From positions 1-23,647 of the forward strand of contig JAZLAK010000137.1 in NCBI GenBank assembly GCA_045613165.1: a stretch of DNA of 23,647 nt, in the 5' to 3' direction. This document shows, in pieces, positions 12,998 to 19,983 of this stretch (positions within the stretch are counted from its first letter, which is position 1; each line of letters begins with the position of its first letter). The notes under the pieces were generated by a model. The model saw nothing but the letters and a program-made list of their open reading frames with translations. It was not told where the DNA came from and did no database searches. The DNA is from UMGS1124 sp045613165. Its GTDB lineage: Bacteria; Bacillota_I; Bacilli_A; RF39; UBA660. The translations under genes were made by a program, and so were the position numbers.

Positions 12998-13423
12998 ATG
13001 AATTTTTGTAGTAAATGTGGAACTAAGTTTGATGAAAGTGGAATATGTGTTAATTGTAATGCTGATGCAAAGATTATTAATGATGAAAAAATTAATAAAA
13101 AGAAAATCATGATTAGCAAGATTCTTGCATGGATTTCTGTCATTTTAGCTTCTGTGCCAATATTATTAGTAATTTATATATTTATTGAAGCAAAAACTTC
13201 TAGTGATACTTCAGGACTTATTGCTCCAGTCTTAGTTTATTATTATTTTGCATTAGTACCAAATGCAGTTGGTTCTTTAGTGTGTGGATTAATAAGTAAT
13301 AAAATCAAAAAAAATAAATTGGTATCAGTAGGATTTTTTATGAACTTTTTACCTTTAGTTGGGGCAATATTTTATATAAGTATGTTAATATTTGGAATTA
13401 TAATAAAGTTGTTAGGTTTATAG
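12998..13423 (+). CDS. Zinc-ribbon membrane protein (141 aa)
   Basis: An N-terminal zinc ribbon (FCSKCGTKFDESGICVNC, residues 3-20) is followed by a Lys-rich linker and four hydrophobic segments (about 40-65, 77-97, 107-123 and 124-140) separated by basic loops such as NKIKKNKL. It shares layout, but little sequence beyond the ribbon, with the gene at 8703. The function of this class of zinc-ribbon membrane proteins is unknown. The ribosome site AAGGTAGG lies 7 bases before the ATG. It sits alone between the candidate small RNA and the convergent tRNA-Gly gene, inside the 11-bp direct repeats noted in the findings. Confidence 0.72.
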   Translation: MNFCSKCGTKFDESGICVNCNADAKIINDEKINKKKIMISKILAWISVILASVPILLVIYIFIEAKTSSDTSGLIAPVLVYYYFALVPNAVGSLVCGLISNKIKKNKLVSVGFFMNFLPLVGAIFYISMLIFGIIIKLLGL

Positions 13424-13472
13424 TAATTTTTCTAATTTTAATTAATATAATAAATTTTTTAAATCATTGAAA

Positions 13473-13500
13473 AAGTCCGATGTTTCGGACTTATTTTTTT
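13473..13500. terminator. Bidirectional terminator between the zinc-ribbon gene and tRNA-Gly
   Basis: AAGTCCGA (13473-13480) and TCGGACTT (13485-13492) with a TGTT loop. T's follow on the plus strand (13494-13500) and on the minus strand (TTTTTC). Confidence 0.88.
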
Positions 13501-13501
13501 A

Positions 13502-13576
13502 TGGAGCAAGTGAGCGGAATCGAACCGCCGTCTCAGCCTTGGCAAGGCCGCATACTAACCGCTGTACTACACCTGC
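13502..13576 (-). tRNA. tRNA-Gly (anticodon GCC)
   Basis: The 75-nt minus-strand cloverleaf has acceptor arm GCAGGTG/CACTTGC (one G-U), a D-arm with AGCGGTTA, and anticodon stem CGGCC/GGCTG around the loop TTGCCAA, giving anticodon GCC. The T-arm is GCGG-TTCGATT-CCGC. The discriminator is T, as expected for bacterial tRNA-Gly, and CCA is encoded. A promoter lies upstream and a terminator follows. It reads GGC and GGT codons. Confidence 0.97.
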
Positions 13577-13586
13577 GTGCATTAAT

Positions 13587-13615
13587 AATATATCAAAATA
13601 ATTTTTAGAATGCAA
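13587..13615 (-). promoter_or_regulatory. Promoter of tRNA-Gly
   Basis: On the minus strand TTGCAT (13610-13615), 17-bp spacer, TATATT (13587-13592) preceded by TG one base upstream. Confidence 0.65.
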
Positions 13616-13622
13616 GAGTTTA

Positions 13623-13651
13623 TTGACTAGTTTTCTTTTAAATATTATAAT
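13623..13651 (+). promoter_or_regulatory. Sigma-A promoter of the glycosyltransferase operon
   Basis: TTGACT (13623-13628), 17-bp spacer, TATAAT (13646-13651): one mismatch to consensus. The ribosome site GAGAGG (13661-13666) follows. Confidence 0.8.
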
Positions 13652-13674
13652 TTACTTATTGAGAGGTAGTTAAG

Positions 13675-15159
13675 ATGTTAGGAAGTATAGTTAGTTTTAT
13701 AGGACAAAGTTATTTAACAAGTAAAAATATATATAATATAATTGGAACTGTTTTAGCAGTGATGACATTGTATAAGGCAGTGTATTGGGCGATAGGTTTC
13801 TTATTTACAAGAAAATTCAAGCCTGCTAAAAATAATCATAAGTATGGTATTTTAATTGCTGCTAGAAATGAAGAAGCAGTTATTGGAAATTTATTAGATA
13901 GTATTAATAAACAAGATTATCCTAAAGATTTATTAACAGTTTTTGTAGTTGCTGATAATTGTACTGATAATACTGCTGATATAGCTCGTAAGTATGGGGC
14001 TAAAGTTTATAAAAGACAAGATCCTAGTAGAAGAACAAAAGGGTTTGCGTTACAATTTTTATTTGAAAATATTAAGAAAGATTATGGTATAGATTCTTTT
14101 GAAGGATATTTTATATTTGATGCCGATAATTTATTAAATAGAAATTATATTAGTAAGATGAATGATGCTTTTGATAGCGGAGAAAAGATTATTACTTCAT
14201 ATCGTAATACTAAGAATTTTGATGAGAATTGGATAGCTTCAACTTATGCACTGCATTGGATACGTAGTATTCGTGCTAATCATAGAGCTAGAAGTGTATT
14301 ACATTTAGCGACTAATATACAAGGTACAGGATTCTTGTTTGCTAATGAGATAGTAAGAAATGGTTGGAATTATACAGGATTGACTGAAGATAGAGCGTTG
14401 ACTGCTGATGCAGTTGCTCGTGGATATCAAATAACTTATCAAGATGAAGCTGAGTTCTTTGATGAACAACCTATAAGTTTAAAGGTTGCTTTAAGACAAA
14501 GATTACGTTGGAGTAAAGGACATTTATTAGCTTTCTTAGAAACTGGTCCTAAATTATTTATTAATATTTTCTTTGGTAAATTATTTATAAAAGATAAATG
14601 GGGTATTGAAGATAAAAAACGTGGTTTCTGGGCTGGATTATTAGAATCTATAAGACATCGTTTTGCTAGTTATGATACATTAATGCAATTAACACCTATG
14701 GTAGTATTTAACCTAGCTAGATGGTTATTAGTAAGTGTTATAATTTATGCTTGTTTCTCTTATAGTAATGGTGTTAGTTCCTATTTATTTGGTGGTAATT
14801 CTATTTTTGCTCGCATTTTATCATTTATATTTGATAAACCATTTGTAGATATTGCTCCTGGTGTTAGTGCATTCTTTATATCTATGTTACTTGCTATATG
14901 GTTAAGATTACTATATAGAATGGGTGCTTATATAAAGAATATGTGGGTAGCTGTTTATGTATTTATAGTTGAAAGACATAGAATCAAAAAAATTACTTTT
15001 ATGAAAAAAGTTTTATATACTATTACTTGGCCAATATTTGATATTATAGGAAGATATACAACATATGCTGCTTTATTTGTTAAAGTAGAATGGAAACCTA
15101 TACCACATGTTAGTAAAGTAACTATTGATGAAGTAGATACTTCAAATGGGGTGAAGTAA
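13675..15159 (+). CDS. Processive family 2 glycosyltransferase, membrane-bound
   Basis: This 494-residue GT-A enzyme belongs to the cellulose/hyaluronan-synthase-like class. One membrane segment (about 20-44) precedes the catalytic domain. That domain contains ILIAARNEEAVI, D94 in ADNCTDNT, the DxD metal/UDP-binding motif FDADN (148-152), the TED catalytic-base motif (237-239) and QRLRW (275-279). The full D, DxD, TED, QxxRW set defines processive or flippase-coupled GT2 enzymes. Three or more C-terminal membrane segments follow (about 345-470). It probably transfers sugars from a nucleotide-sugar to a lipid or growing polysaccharide at the cytoplasmic face. The donor cannot be read. It is co-translated with a 61-aa membrane protein and lies upstream of ltaS, suggesting an envelope-polymer role. 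Confidence 0.88.
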   Translation: MLGSIVSFIGQSYLTSKNIYNIIGTVLAVMTLYKAVYWAIGFLFTRKFKPAKNNHKYGILIAARNEEAVIGNLLDSINKQDYPKDLLTVFVVADNCTDNTADIARKYGAKVYKRQDPSRRTKGFALQFLFENIKKDYGIDSFEGYFIFDADNLLNRNYISKMNDAFDSGEKIITSYRNTKNFDENWIASTYALHWIRSIRANHRARSVLHLATNIQGTGFLFANEIVRNGWNYTGLTEDRALTADAVARGYQITYQDEAEFFDEQPISLKVALRQRLRWSKGHLLAFLETGPKLFINIFFGKLFIKDKWGIEDKKRGFWAGLLESIRHRFASYDTLMQLTPMVVFNLARWLLVSVIIYACFSYSNGVSSYLFGGNSIFARILSFIFDKPFVDIAPGVSAFFISMLLAIWLRLLYRMGAYIKNMWVAVYVFIVERHRIKKITFMKKVLYTITWPIFDIIGRYTTYAALFVKVEWKPIPHVSKVTIDEVDTSNGVK

Positions 15160-15344
15160 TGAAGAAATATATAGATCAAATATTTTATGAAGGATTAGGT
15201 AAAACTATATATTATCCTGTTGAGAAATTAATAAATAAAATAGATAATAAAAATGTTAAGAGTGCGTTTACAATTATTGTAAAGTGTTTATATTTTATAG
15301 TTGCAATAAGTATAGCATTTATGTTATTTTATTTCGTGAAATAA
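15159..15344 (+). CDS. Small membrane protein coupled to the glycosyltransferase (61 aa)
   Basis: The start overlaps the glycosyltransferase stop (TAATG), which implies translational coupling; GGTGAAG upstream serves as ribosome site. An amphipathic basic N-terminal half (MKKYIDQIFYEGLGKTIYYP, then EKLINKIDNKNVKSA) is followed by one C-terminal membrane helix (about 37-60, IIVKCLYFIVAISIAFMLFYF). No family is recognised. The tight coupling suggests an accessory or stabilising subunit of the GT2 enzyme (inference). Confidence 0.72.
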   Translation: MKKYIDQIFYEGLGKTIYYPVEKLINKIDNKNVKSAFTIIVKCLYFIVAISIAFMLFYFVK

Positions 15345-15370
15345 GTTCATTTAGTATGAACTTTTTATTT
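15343..15370 (+). terminator. Terminator of the glycosyltransferase operon
   Basis: AAGTTCAT (15343-15350) and ATGAACTT (15356-15363) with a TTAGT loop, then TTTATTTT. The left arm contains the stop codon of the 61-aa gene. Confidence 0.85.
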
Positions 15371-15381
15371 TGATTAAAGTA

Positions 15382-15390
15382 TGCTATAAT
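15382..15390 (+). promoter_or_regulatory. Extended -10 promoter of the ltaS operon
   Basis: TGCTATAAT, a perfect extended -10; upstream sequence offers only T-rich -35 candidates. The identical nonamer is used before the transporter (2907-2915) and the LemA-like gene (330-338, minus). Confidence 0.6.
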
Positions 15391-15414
15391 TGGCGTATAA
15401 AGAGGGTATTATTT

Positions 15415-17451
15415 ATGAAGGAAAAATTGTATAAATCTTTAAATAAAGAAAATATAAAAGATACATATAAAAAAGTAAAGAAAAATGTTTTACATTATGT
15501 TAAACATAATAGATTATTTTTATCATATGTTATTTTATGTTTTATAAATTGTTTTTTAATAAGATGGATAACTGTTGGTAATTGGTATAATCAAAAAACT
15601 ATTTTTATTGATTTATCTGTTGCTGTATTTTTTGGTTCTTTTGCTTATTTATTTAAACCAAATAATCAGTTTAAATATTTAATAACATTAGTTATTATTA
15701 ATACTGCTATTTGTGTAATTAATGGTATATATTATAGTTTTTACTCTTCTTTTGCTTCATTTAGTTTATTAACTGCATTAGGACAAGTAGGAGAAGTAGG
15801 AGATGCAGTATTAGAAAAATTACAAATACAACATTTTATATATTTAGTACCTCTTATGTTATTTTGGTATATAAATAAGAGATTAGTTAAAAAAGATTAT
15901 TTTAATTATGTTAAAAAGATAGAAAAGGGTAGAAAACTTTTTGTAGGTAGTTTAGGAATTAGTATACTTGTATTAGGTTTAAATCTATCTATGATTAGTG
16001 GTACTAGTTATAGTAGTTTAGTTAAACAATGGAATAGAGAAACTATAGTTAGAAGTTTTGGTATAGTTATATATCAAGGTAATGATTTAGTACAAACTAC
16101 TAGAAGTAAATTAAATAGTTTATTTGGATATGATGAAGCTAGTAGAAAGTTTGTGGAATATTATACTAATAGAGAATCAGAAGATAGTGATAATAAGTAT
16201 ACTGGTATTTTTGAAGGTAAGAATGTTATTATGATGCATTTAGAAAGTATGATGACTTTCTTTGTAGATTTAAAAATAAATGGTGTTGAAGTAACTCCTA
16301 ATTTAAATAAGTTAACTAAACAAGGTTTATATTTTAGTAGTTTTTATCCTGAAATAAGTGTGGGTACAAGTAGTGATACTGAGTTTACTGTTAATACCTC
16401 ATTGCTTCCTGTATCAAGTGGTACAGTATTTGTTAGTTATTATGATAGATATTATGAAAGTTTAGAAAGATTATTAAGTGATAAAGGATATTATACATTT
16501 AGTATGCATGGTAATAAGGCTAGCATGTGGAATAGACATAAGATGCATCCTAGTTTAGGTTATCAAGGTATGTATTTTGAAGATAGTTATAATATAGATG
16601 AAGTTGTAGGTTTAGGATTATCAGATGTATCATTCTTTAATCAAGTTGTTCCGATTTTAACTCAAATAGAAAATGAAAATAAAAATTATATGGGTACTAT
16701 AATAACTTTATCAAATCATACTCCTTTTGCTGATTTAGATAAATATGGTGAAGACATAACTTTAACTTATACTACAACTATTACAAATGAAGATGGAGAG
16801 GAAGAAGAAATAGTATATGATTATTTGGAAGGTACTAAGTTAGGGAATTATATAAAAAGTGCTCATTATGCTGATATGGCTTTAGGACAATTTATAGATT
16901 CATTATATACAAATAATATAATGGATGATACTGTATTTGTAATGTATGGAGATCATGATGCTAAGTTATCTAAGAATGAATTTAATCGTTATTATAATTA
17001 TGATTTTACAACTGGAGAAATAAAAAATGAAGATGATCCAACATATATAGAATATGATTACTATGCTAATGAGTTAAATAAAAATACACCATTAATAATA
17101 TGGACTAAGGATAATAAGTATAAAAAAGAAATAAAATATCCTATGGGAATGATAGATGTATTACCTACTATAGCAAATATGTTAGGAATAGATGTAAATT
17201 TTGCTTTAGGACATGATATATTTGAAACTAAAAATAATAATATAGTTCCTTTCCCTAATGGAAATTTCTTGACTAAACAAGTATATTATAATCATAGTAA
17301 AGAAGAGTATGTATCTTTAACTAATGAACCTATTGATGAAACATATATAGATGAATGTAAAAAATATACTGAGACTATTATAGAATTATCTAATGATATA
17401 GTTGTTTATGATTTAATAAAGAATGAAAAAGATAGAGTGGTTAGTGAATGA
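15415..17451 (+). CDS. ltaS: Lipoteichoic acid synthase-like phosphoglycerol transferase (LtaS family)
   Basis: The 678-residue protein has five hydrophobic segments (about 34-52, 62-80, 87-110, 138-153, 175-196) and then an extracellular sulfatase-fold domain. Expected catalytic residues are present: E277 in NVIMMHLES, T318 in GTSSDTEF (the threonine nucleophile), D513 and H514 in MYGDHD, and the substrate-site block SMHGNKASMWNRH (363-375). LtaS moves glycerol-phosphate from phosphatidylglycerol onto the growing LTA chain outside the membrane. The ATG at 15415 has AGAGGG 8 bases upstream; the in-frame TTG at 15370 lies in the preceding terminator and is rejected. An acidic insert (TITNEDGEEEEIVYD, about 455-469) is unusual. 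The stop codon is TGA, overlapping the next start. Which polymer is made is not certain. Confidence 0.9.
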   Translation: MKEKLYKSLNKENIKDTYKKVKKNVLHYVKHNRLFLSYVILCFINCFLIRWITVGNWYNQKTIFIDLSVAVFFGSFAYLFKPNNQFKYLITLVIINTAICVINGIYYSFYSSFASFSLLTALGQVGEVGDAVLEKLQIQHFIYLVPLMLFWYINKRLVKKDYFNYVKKIEKGRKLFVGSLGISILVLGLNLSMISGTSYSSLVKQWNRETIVRSFGIVIYQGNDLVQTTRSKLNSLFGYDEASRKFVEYYTNRESEDSDNKYTGIFEGKNVIMMHLESMMTFFVDLKINGVEVTPNLNKLTKQGLYFSSFYPEISVGTSSDTEFTVNTSLLPVSSGTVFVSYYDRYYESLERLLSDKGYYTFSMHGNKASMWNRHKMHPSLGYQGMYFEDSYNIDEVVGLGLSDVSFFNQVVPILTQIENENKNYMGTIITLSNHTPFADLDKYGEDITLTYTTTITNEDGEEEEIVYDYLEGTKLGNYIKSAHYADMALGQFIDSLYTNNIMDDTVFVMYGDHDAKLSKNEFNRYYNYDFTTGEIKNEDDPTYIEYDYYANELNKNTPLIIWTKDNKYKKEIKYPMGMIDVLPTIANMLGIDVNFALGHDIFETKNNNIVPFPNGNFLTKQVYYNHSKEEYVSLTNEPIDETYIDECKKYTETIIELSNDIVVYDLIKNEKDRVVSE

Positions 17452-18062
17452 AAAATAAAAAGATTGGGATTGTAGTTTGTTCTATTCTATTTATATATTT
17501 TTTAGGTGGGATATTTTATAATATATTTGTAGATAGAAGTGATACTAAGAAAAAAAATAATGTTAATAATTATGTACAAATAAAAGGTTTTGAATATTTA
17601 TCTAATGATGATGATACCGACTTATTTAAAAGTGAATTTAAAAAGTTAAAGAAAAATTTAGAGAGTAGTAATATTAATTATAATGAATATGCTTTAAGTA
17701 TAAGTAAAATGTTTATAATTGATTTATATACTTTGAATAATAAAAATAATATGTATGATGTTGGTGGAGTACAATTTGTATATCCTGAGGCTCGTGATAA
17801 TTTTAAGTTAAATGTAGAAAATACTTTGTATAAATATATGGAAGATAATAGTGACGGTAAAAGAGAACAAGAGTTACCTGAAGTTAGTAATGTAGAAGTT
17901 ACTAGTGATGAAGTATATGAATATACTATTGGAGAAGAAAAGTTTGATGGATATAAGATTAATCTTGACATTAGTTATGTTAAAGATTTAGAATATGACG
18001 CAAAAGCTGAGTTAATATTAGTTAAAGTAGATAAATATTTATATATTGTTGAAAAAAATTAG
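17448..18062 (+). CDS. Membrane-anchored extracytoplasmic protein linked to ltaS (204 aa)
   Basis: ATG overlaps the ltaS stop by 4 bases (ATGA), so the two genes are translationally coupled. One N-terminal membrane helix (about 5-26) is followed by a linker and an extracytoplasmic domain. The segment NYNEYALSISKMFIIDLYTLNNKNN and the later YKINLDISYVKDLEYD beta-type strands resemble an NTF2-like layout (tentative). No family is named with confidence. It probably acts at the membrane surface with LtaS. A strong sigma-A-like promoter for the downstream gene lies inside its 3' end (17965-17994). Confidence 0.75.
   Translation: MKNKKIGIVVCSILFIYFLGGIFYNIFVDRSDTKKKNNVNNYVQIKGFEYLSNDDDTDLFKSEFKKLKKNLESSNINYNEYALSISKMFIIDLYTLNNKNNMYDVGGVQFVYPEARDNFKLNVENTLYKYMEDNSDGKREQELPEVSNVEVTSDEVYEYTIGEEKFDGYKINLDISYVKDLEYDAKAELILVKVDKYLYIVEKN
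17965..17994 (+). promoter_or_regulatory. Internal promoter for formate-tetrahydrofolate ligase
   Basis: TTGACA (17965-17970, perfect), 18-bp spacer, TAGAAT (17989-17994), inside the preceding coding region. Predicted start near 18001. The transcript then meets the terminator hairpin at 18061-18081 before the ligase ribosome site. Confidence 0.5.
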
Positions 18063-18081
18063 AAGCTTATGCTTCTTTTTT
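18061..18081 (+). terminator. Terminator between the ltaS operon and fhs
   Basis: AGAAGC (18061-18066) and GCTTCT (18071-18076) with a TTAT loop and six T's. The T-run directly abuts the AGGAGGTG of the next gene, so any fhs mRNA starting upstream must read through it. Confidence 0.7.
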
Positions 18082-18093
18082 AGGAGGTGCTAT

Positions 18094-19653
18094 ATGACTG
18101 ATATAGAAATAACTAAAAGATTTGAGAAGAAAAATATTGAGAGTTTATTAAATGAACTTAATATTAAAGATTATGAATTATATGGTAATTATAAAGCTAA
18201 AATTAATAATGTTGATAGCAATAAGAACGGAAACGTTATATTAGTAACCGCTATTAATCCTACTCCTTATGGAGAAGGAAAGACTACCGTTGCTATAGGT
18301 ATTCATGATGCCATGTGTAAACTAGGTAAGTCTAGTATGTTGGTTTTAAGAGAACCATCTATGGGGCCTGTTTTTGGTATTAAAGGTGGAGCTACTGGTG
18401 GAGGGTATTCACAAATAGTACCTATGGAAGATATTAATTTGCATTTTACTGGAGATTTCCATGCTATAACTAGTGCAAATAATTTAATAAGTGCTTGTAT
18501 AGATAATAGTATTTATTTCGGCAATCCTTTGCGTATTAAAAAAGTGTTATTTGAAAGATGTTTAGATGTTAATGATAGAAGTTTAAGGAATATAAATATC
18601 GGGTATGATACTAAGTTTAATATAACTGCAGCGAGTGAAGTTATGGCTATATTTTGTTTAGCGAAAGATGAAGAAGATTTAAGAGATAGATTAGATAATA
18701 TAATAATTGGTATAGATGAAGATGATAATGATGTATATTTAAAAAGTTTAGGTATAACTGGTTCATTATTAGTAATACTTAAAGATGCTATGAAACCTAA
18801 TTTAGTTCAAACTTTATACAATAATCCTGTATTAGTTCATGGAGGACCTTTTGCTAATATAGCTCATGGTTGTAATAGTGTAATATCAACTAATATGGCT
18901 ACTAAGTTAAGTGATTATGTTATTACAGAAGCAGGTTTTGGTAGTGATGCCGGTGCTGTTAAGTTTTTTGATATAAAGTGTAGAGAAAATAATATTAATC
19001 CTTTATGTGTTGTATTAGTTTGTACTATACGCGCTTTAAAATATAATGGTGAAGGCATATTAGAAAATGGTCTTTGTAATTTAGGGATACATATTGAAAA
19101 TATGAAGAAATTCAATCAAAATATTATTGTAACTTTAAATAAGTTTGAAAATGATAGTTTAGAAGAAATTGAATCTATTAAAAAATATGTAAATAAATAT
19201 AACGTTCCTTTTACTATTAATACTGCATATAGTGATGGTGAAGATGGCGCTATAGAAATAGTAGAAGAAATTATTAAATGTGAATCTACTAAATTAAATT
19301 TACTTTATAATTTAAGTGATAGTTTAGAAGCTAAAATTAAAATAATGTGTAAGGAAGTTTGTAGAGCAAGTGAAGTAGAATTTACGAGTTTTGCATTAGA
19401 TAAAATAAAAAAATACTCTAATTTAGAGTATCCAATTTGTATTGCTAAAACTCAGTATAGTATAAGTGATAATCCTAAATTGTTAGGTGCACCAATAGAT
19501 ACCAAAATAACTGTTAGTGATATTAAAATAAATAATGGGGCTAAATTCATAACTGTATATTTAGGAAATATACTTACTATGCCAGGTTTGAGCAAAGAAC
19601 CTAATGCTACTAATATAAACTTAGATAATAACGAAATAGTTGGATTATTCTAA
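18094..19653 (+). CDS. fhs: Formate-tetrahydrofolate ligase (short form)
   Basis: The enzyme joins formate to tetrahydrofolate with ATP, giving 10-formyl-THF for purine, fMet and one-carbon metabolism. Seen are the ATP-binding PTPYGEGKTT (56-65), GIKGGATGGGYSQ and the family signature VPMEDINLHFTGDFHAI. Further on come SNAxAxGCNS-like HGCNSV, and the C-terminal TMPGLSKEPNAT and GLF. At 519 residues it is about 35-40 shorter than the usual 555-560. At least one gap lies where other members carry a loop after 'DR.LR.I' (here LRNINIGYDTKFNI). The ATG at 18094 is preceded by AGGAGGTG. An upstream in-frame start would lie inside the previous gene and terminator and is rejected. Confidence 0.93.
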   Translation: MTDIEITKRFEKKNIESLLNELNIKDYELYGNYKAKINNVDSNKNGNVILVTAINPTPYGEGKTTVAIGIHDAMCKLGKSSMLVLREPSMGPVFGIKGGATGGGYSQIVPMEDINLHFTGDFHAITSANNLISACIDNSIYFGNPLRIKKVLFERCLDVNDRSLRNINIGYDTKFNITAASEVMAIFCLAKDEEDLRDRLDNIIIGIDEDDNDVYLKSLGITGSLLVILKDAMKPNLVQTLYNNPVLVHGGPFANIAHGCNSVISTNMATKLSDYVITEAGFGSDAGAVKFFDIKCRENNINPLCVVLVCTIRALKYNGEGILENGLCNLGIHIENMKKFNQNIIVTLNKFENDSLEEIESIKKYVNKYNVPFTINTAYSDGEDGAIEIVEEIIKCESTKLNLLYNLSDSLEAKIKIMCKEVCRASEVEFTSFALDKIKKYSNLEYPICIAKTQYSISDNPKLLGAPIDTKITVSDIKINNGAKFITVYLGNILTMPGLSKEPNATNINLDNNEIVGLF

Positions 19654-19663
19654 CTATTTTTTA
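19634..19663 (+). terminator. Terminator of fhs
   Basis: AAATAGTT (19634-19641) and AACTATTT (19652-19659) with a 10-base loop and T's. It includes the fhs stop codon and touches the end of the convergent DUF378 gene. Confidence 0.7.
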
Positions 19664-19861
19664 ATGTTCATCTAAATCCATTACTAGTATTCCAATATTG
19701 ATTAATCCAGTTAATCCTACTAATGAATATATAATTCTTGGGATAATTGAATCAACACCAAATATTGCTTCAACTAAATTGAAATCTAATAGACCTATTA
19801 AACCCCAGTTGATAGCACCTATTATTGTAACACTTAAACATATCTTCTGTAATGTATTCAT
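19661..19861 (-). CDS. DUF378 family membrane protein (66 aa)
   Basis: This small two-helix membrane protein contains the DUF378 signature GAINWGLIGLLDFNLVEAIFG (residues 15-35), followed by IPRIIYSLVGLTGLINI. The family, which includes B. subtilis YuzA, has no known function. AAGAGGTTT precedes the ATG. A TATAAT-like element lies on the minus strand at 19905-19910, with no good -35. Convergent with fhs, separated by 7 bases. Confidence 0.88.
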   Translation of the reverse strand: MNTLQKICLSVTIIGAINWGLIGLLDFNLVEAIFGVDSIIPRIIYSLVGLTGLINIGILVMDLDEH

Positions 19862-19983
19862 ATTAAACCTCTTTTCTATTTCTAGTATGTATTATTATTT
19901 TTATATTATACATATAAATTTTATTATAATTTTTAGAATAAAAAATAGTAAAAAAAATATAGTATATTAGAAAAGGGGAGTTT

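Noticed and set aside
17449..17451. UGA read as Trp (mycoplasma code)
   Set aside because: TGA ends ltaS exactly where the next gene starts, and Trp is encoded by TGG throughout, so the standard bacterial code applies.
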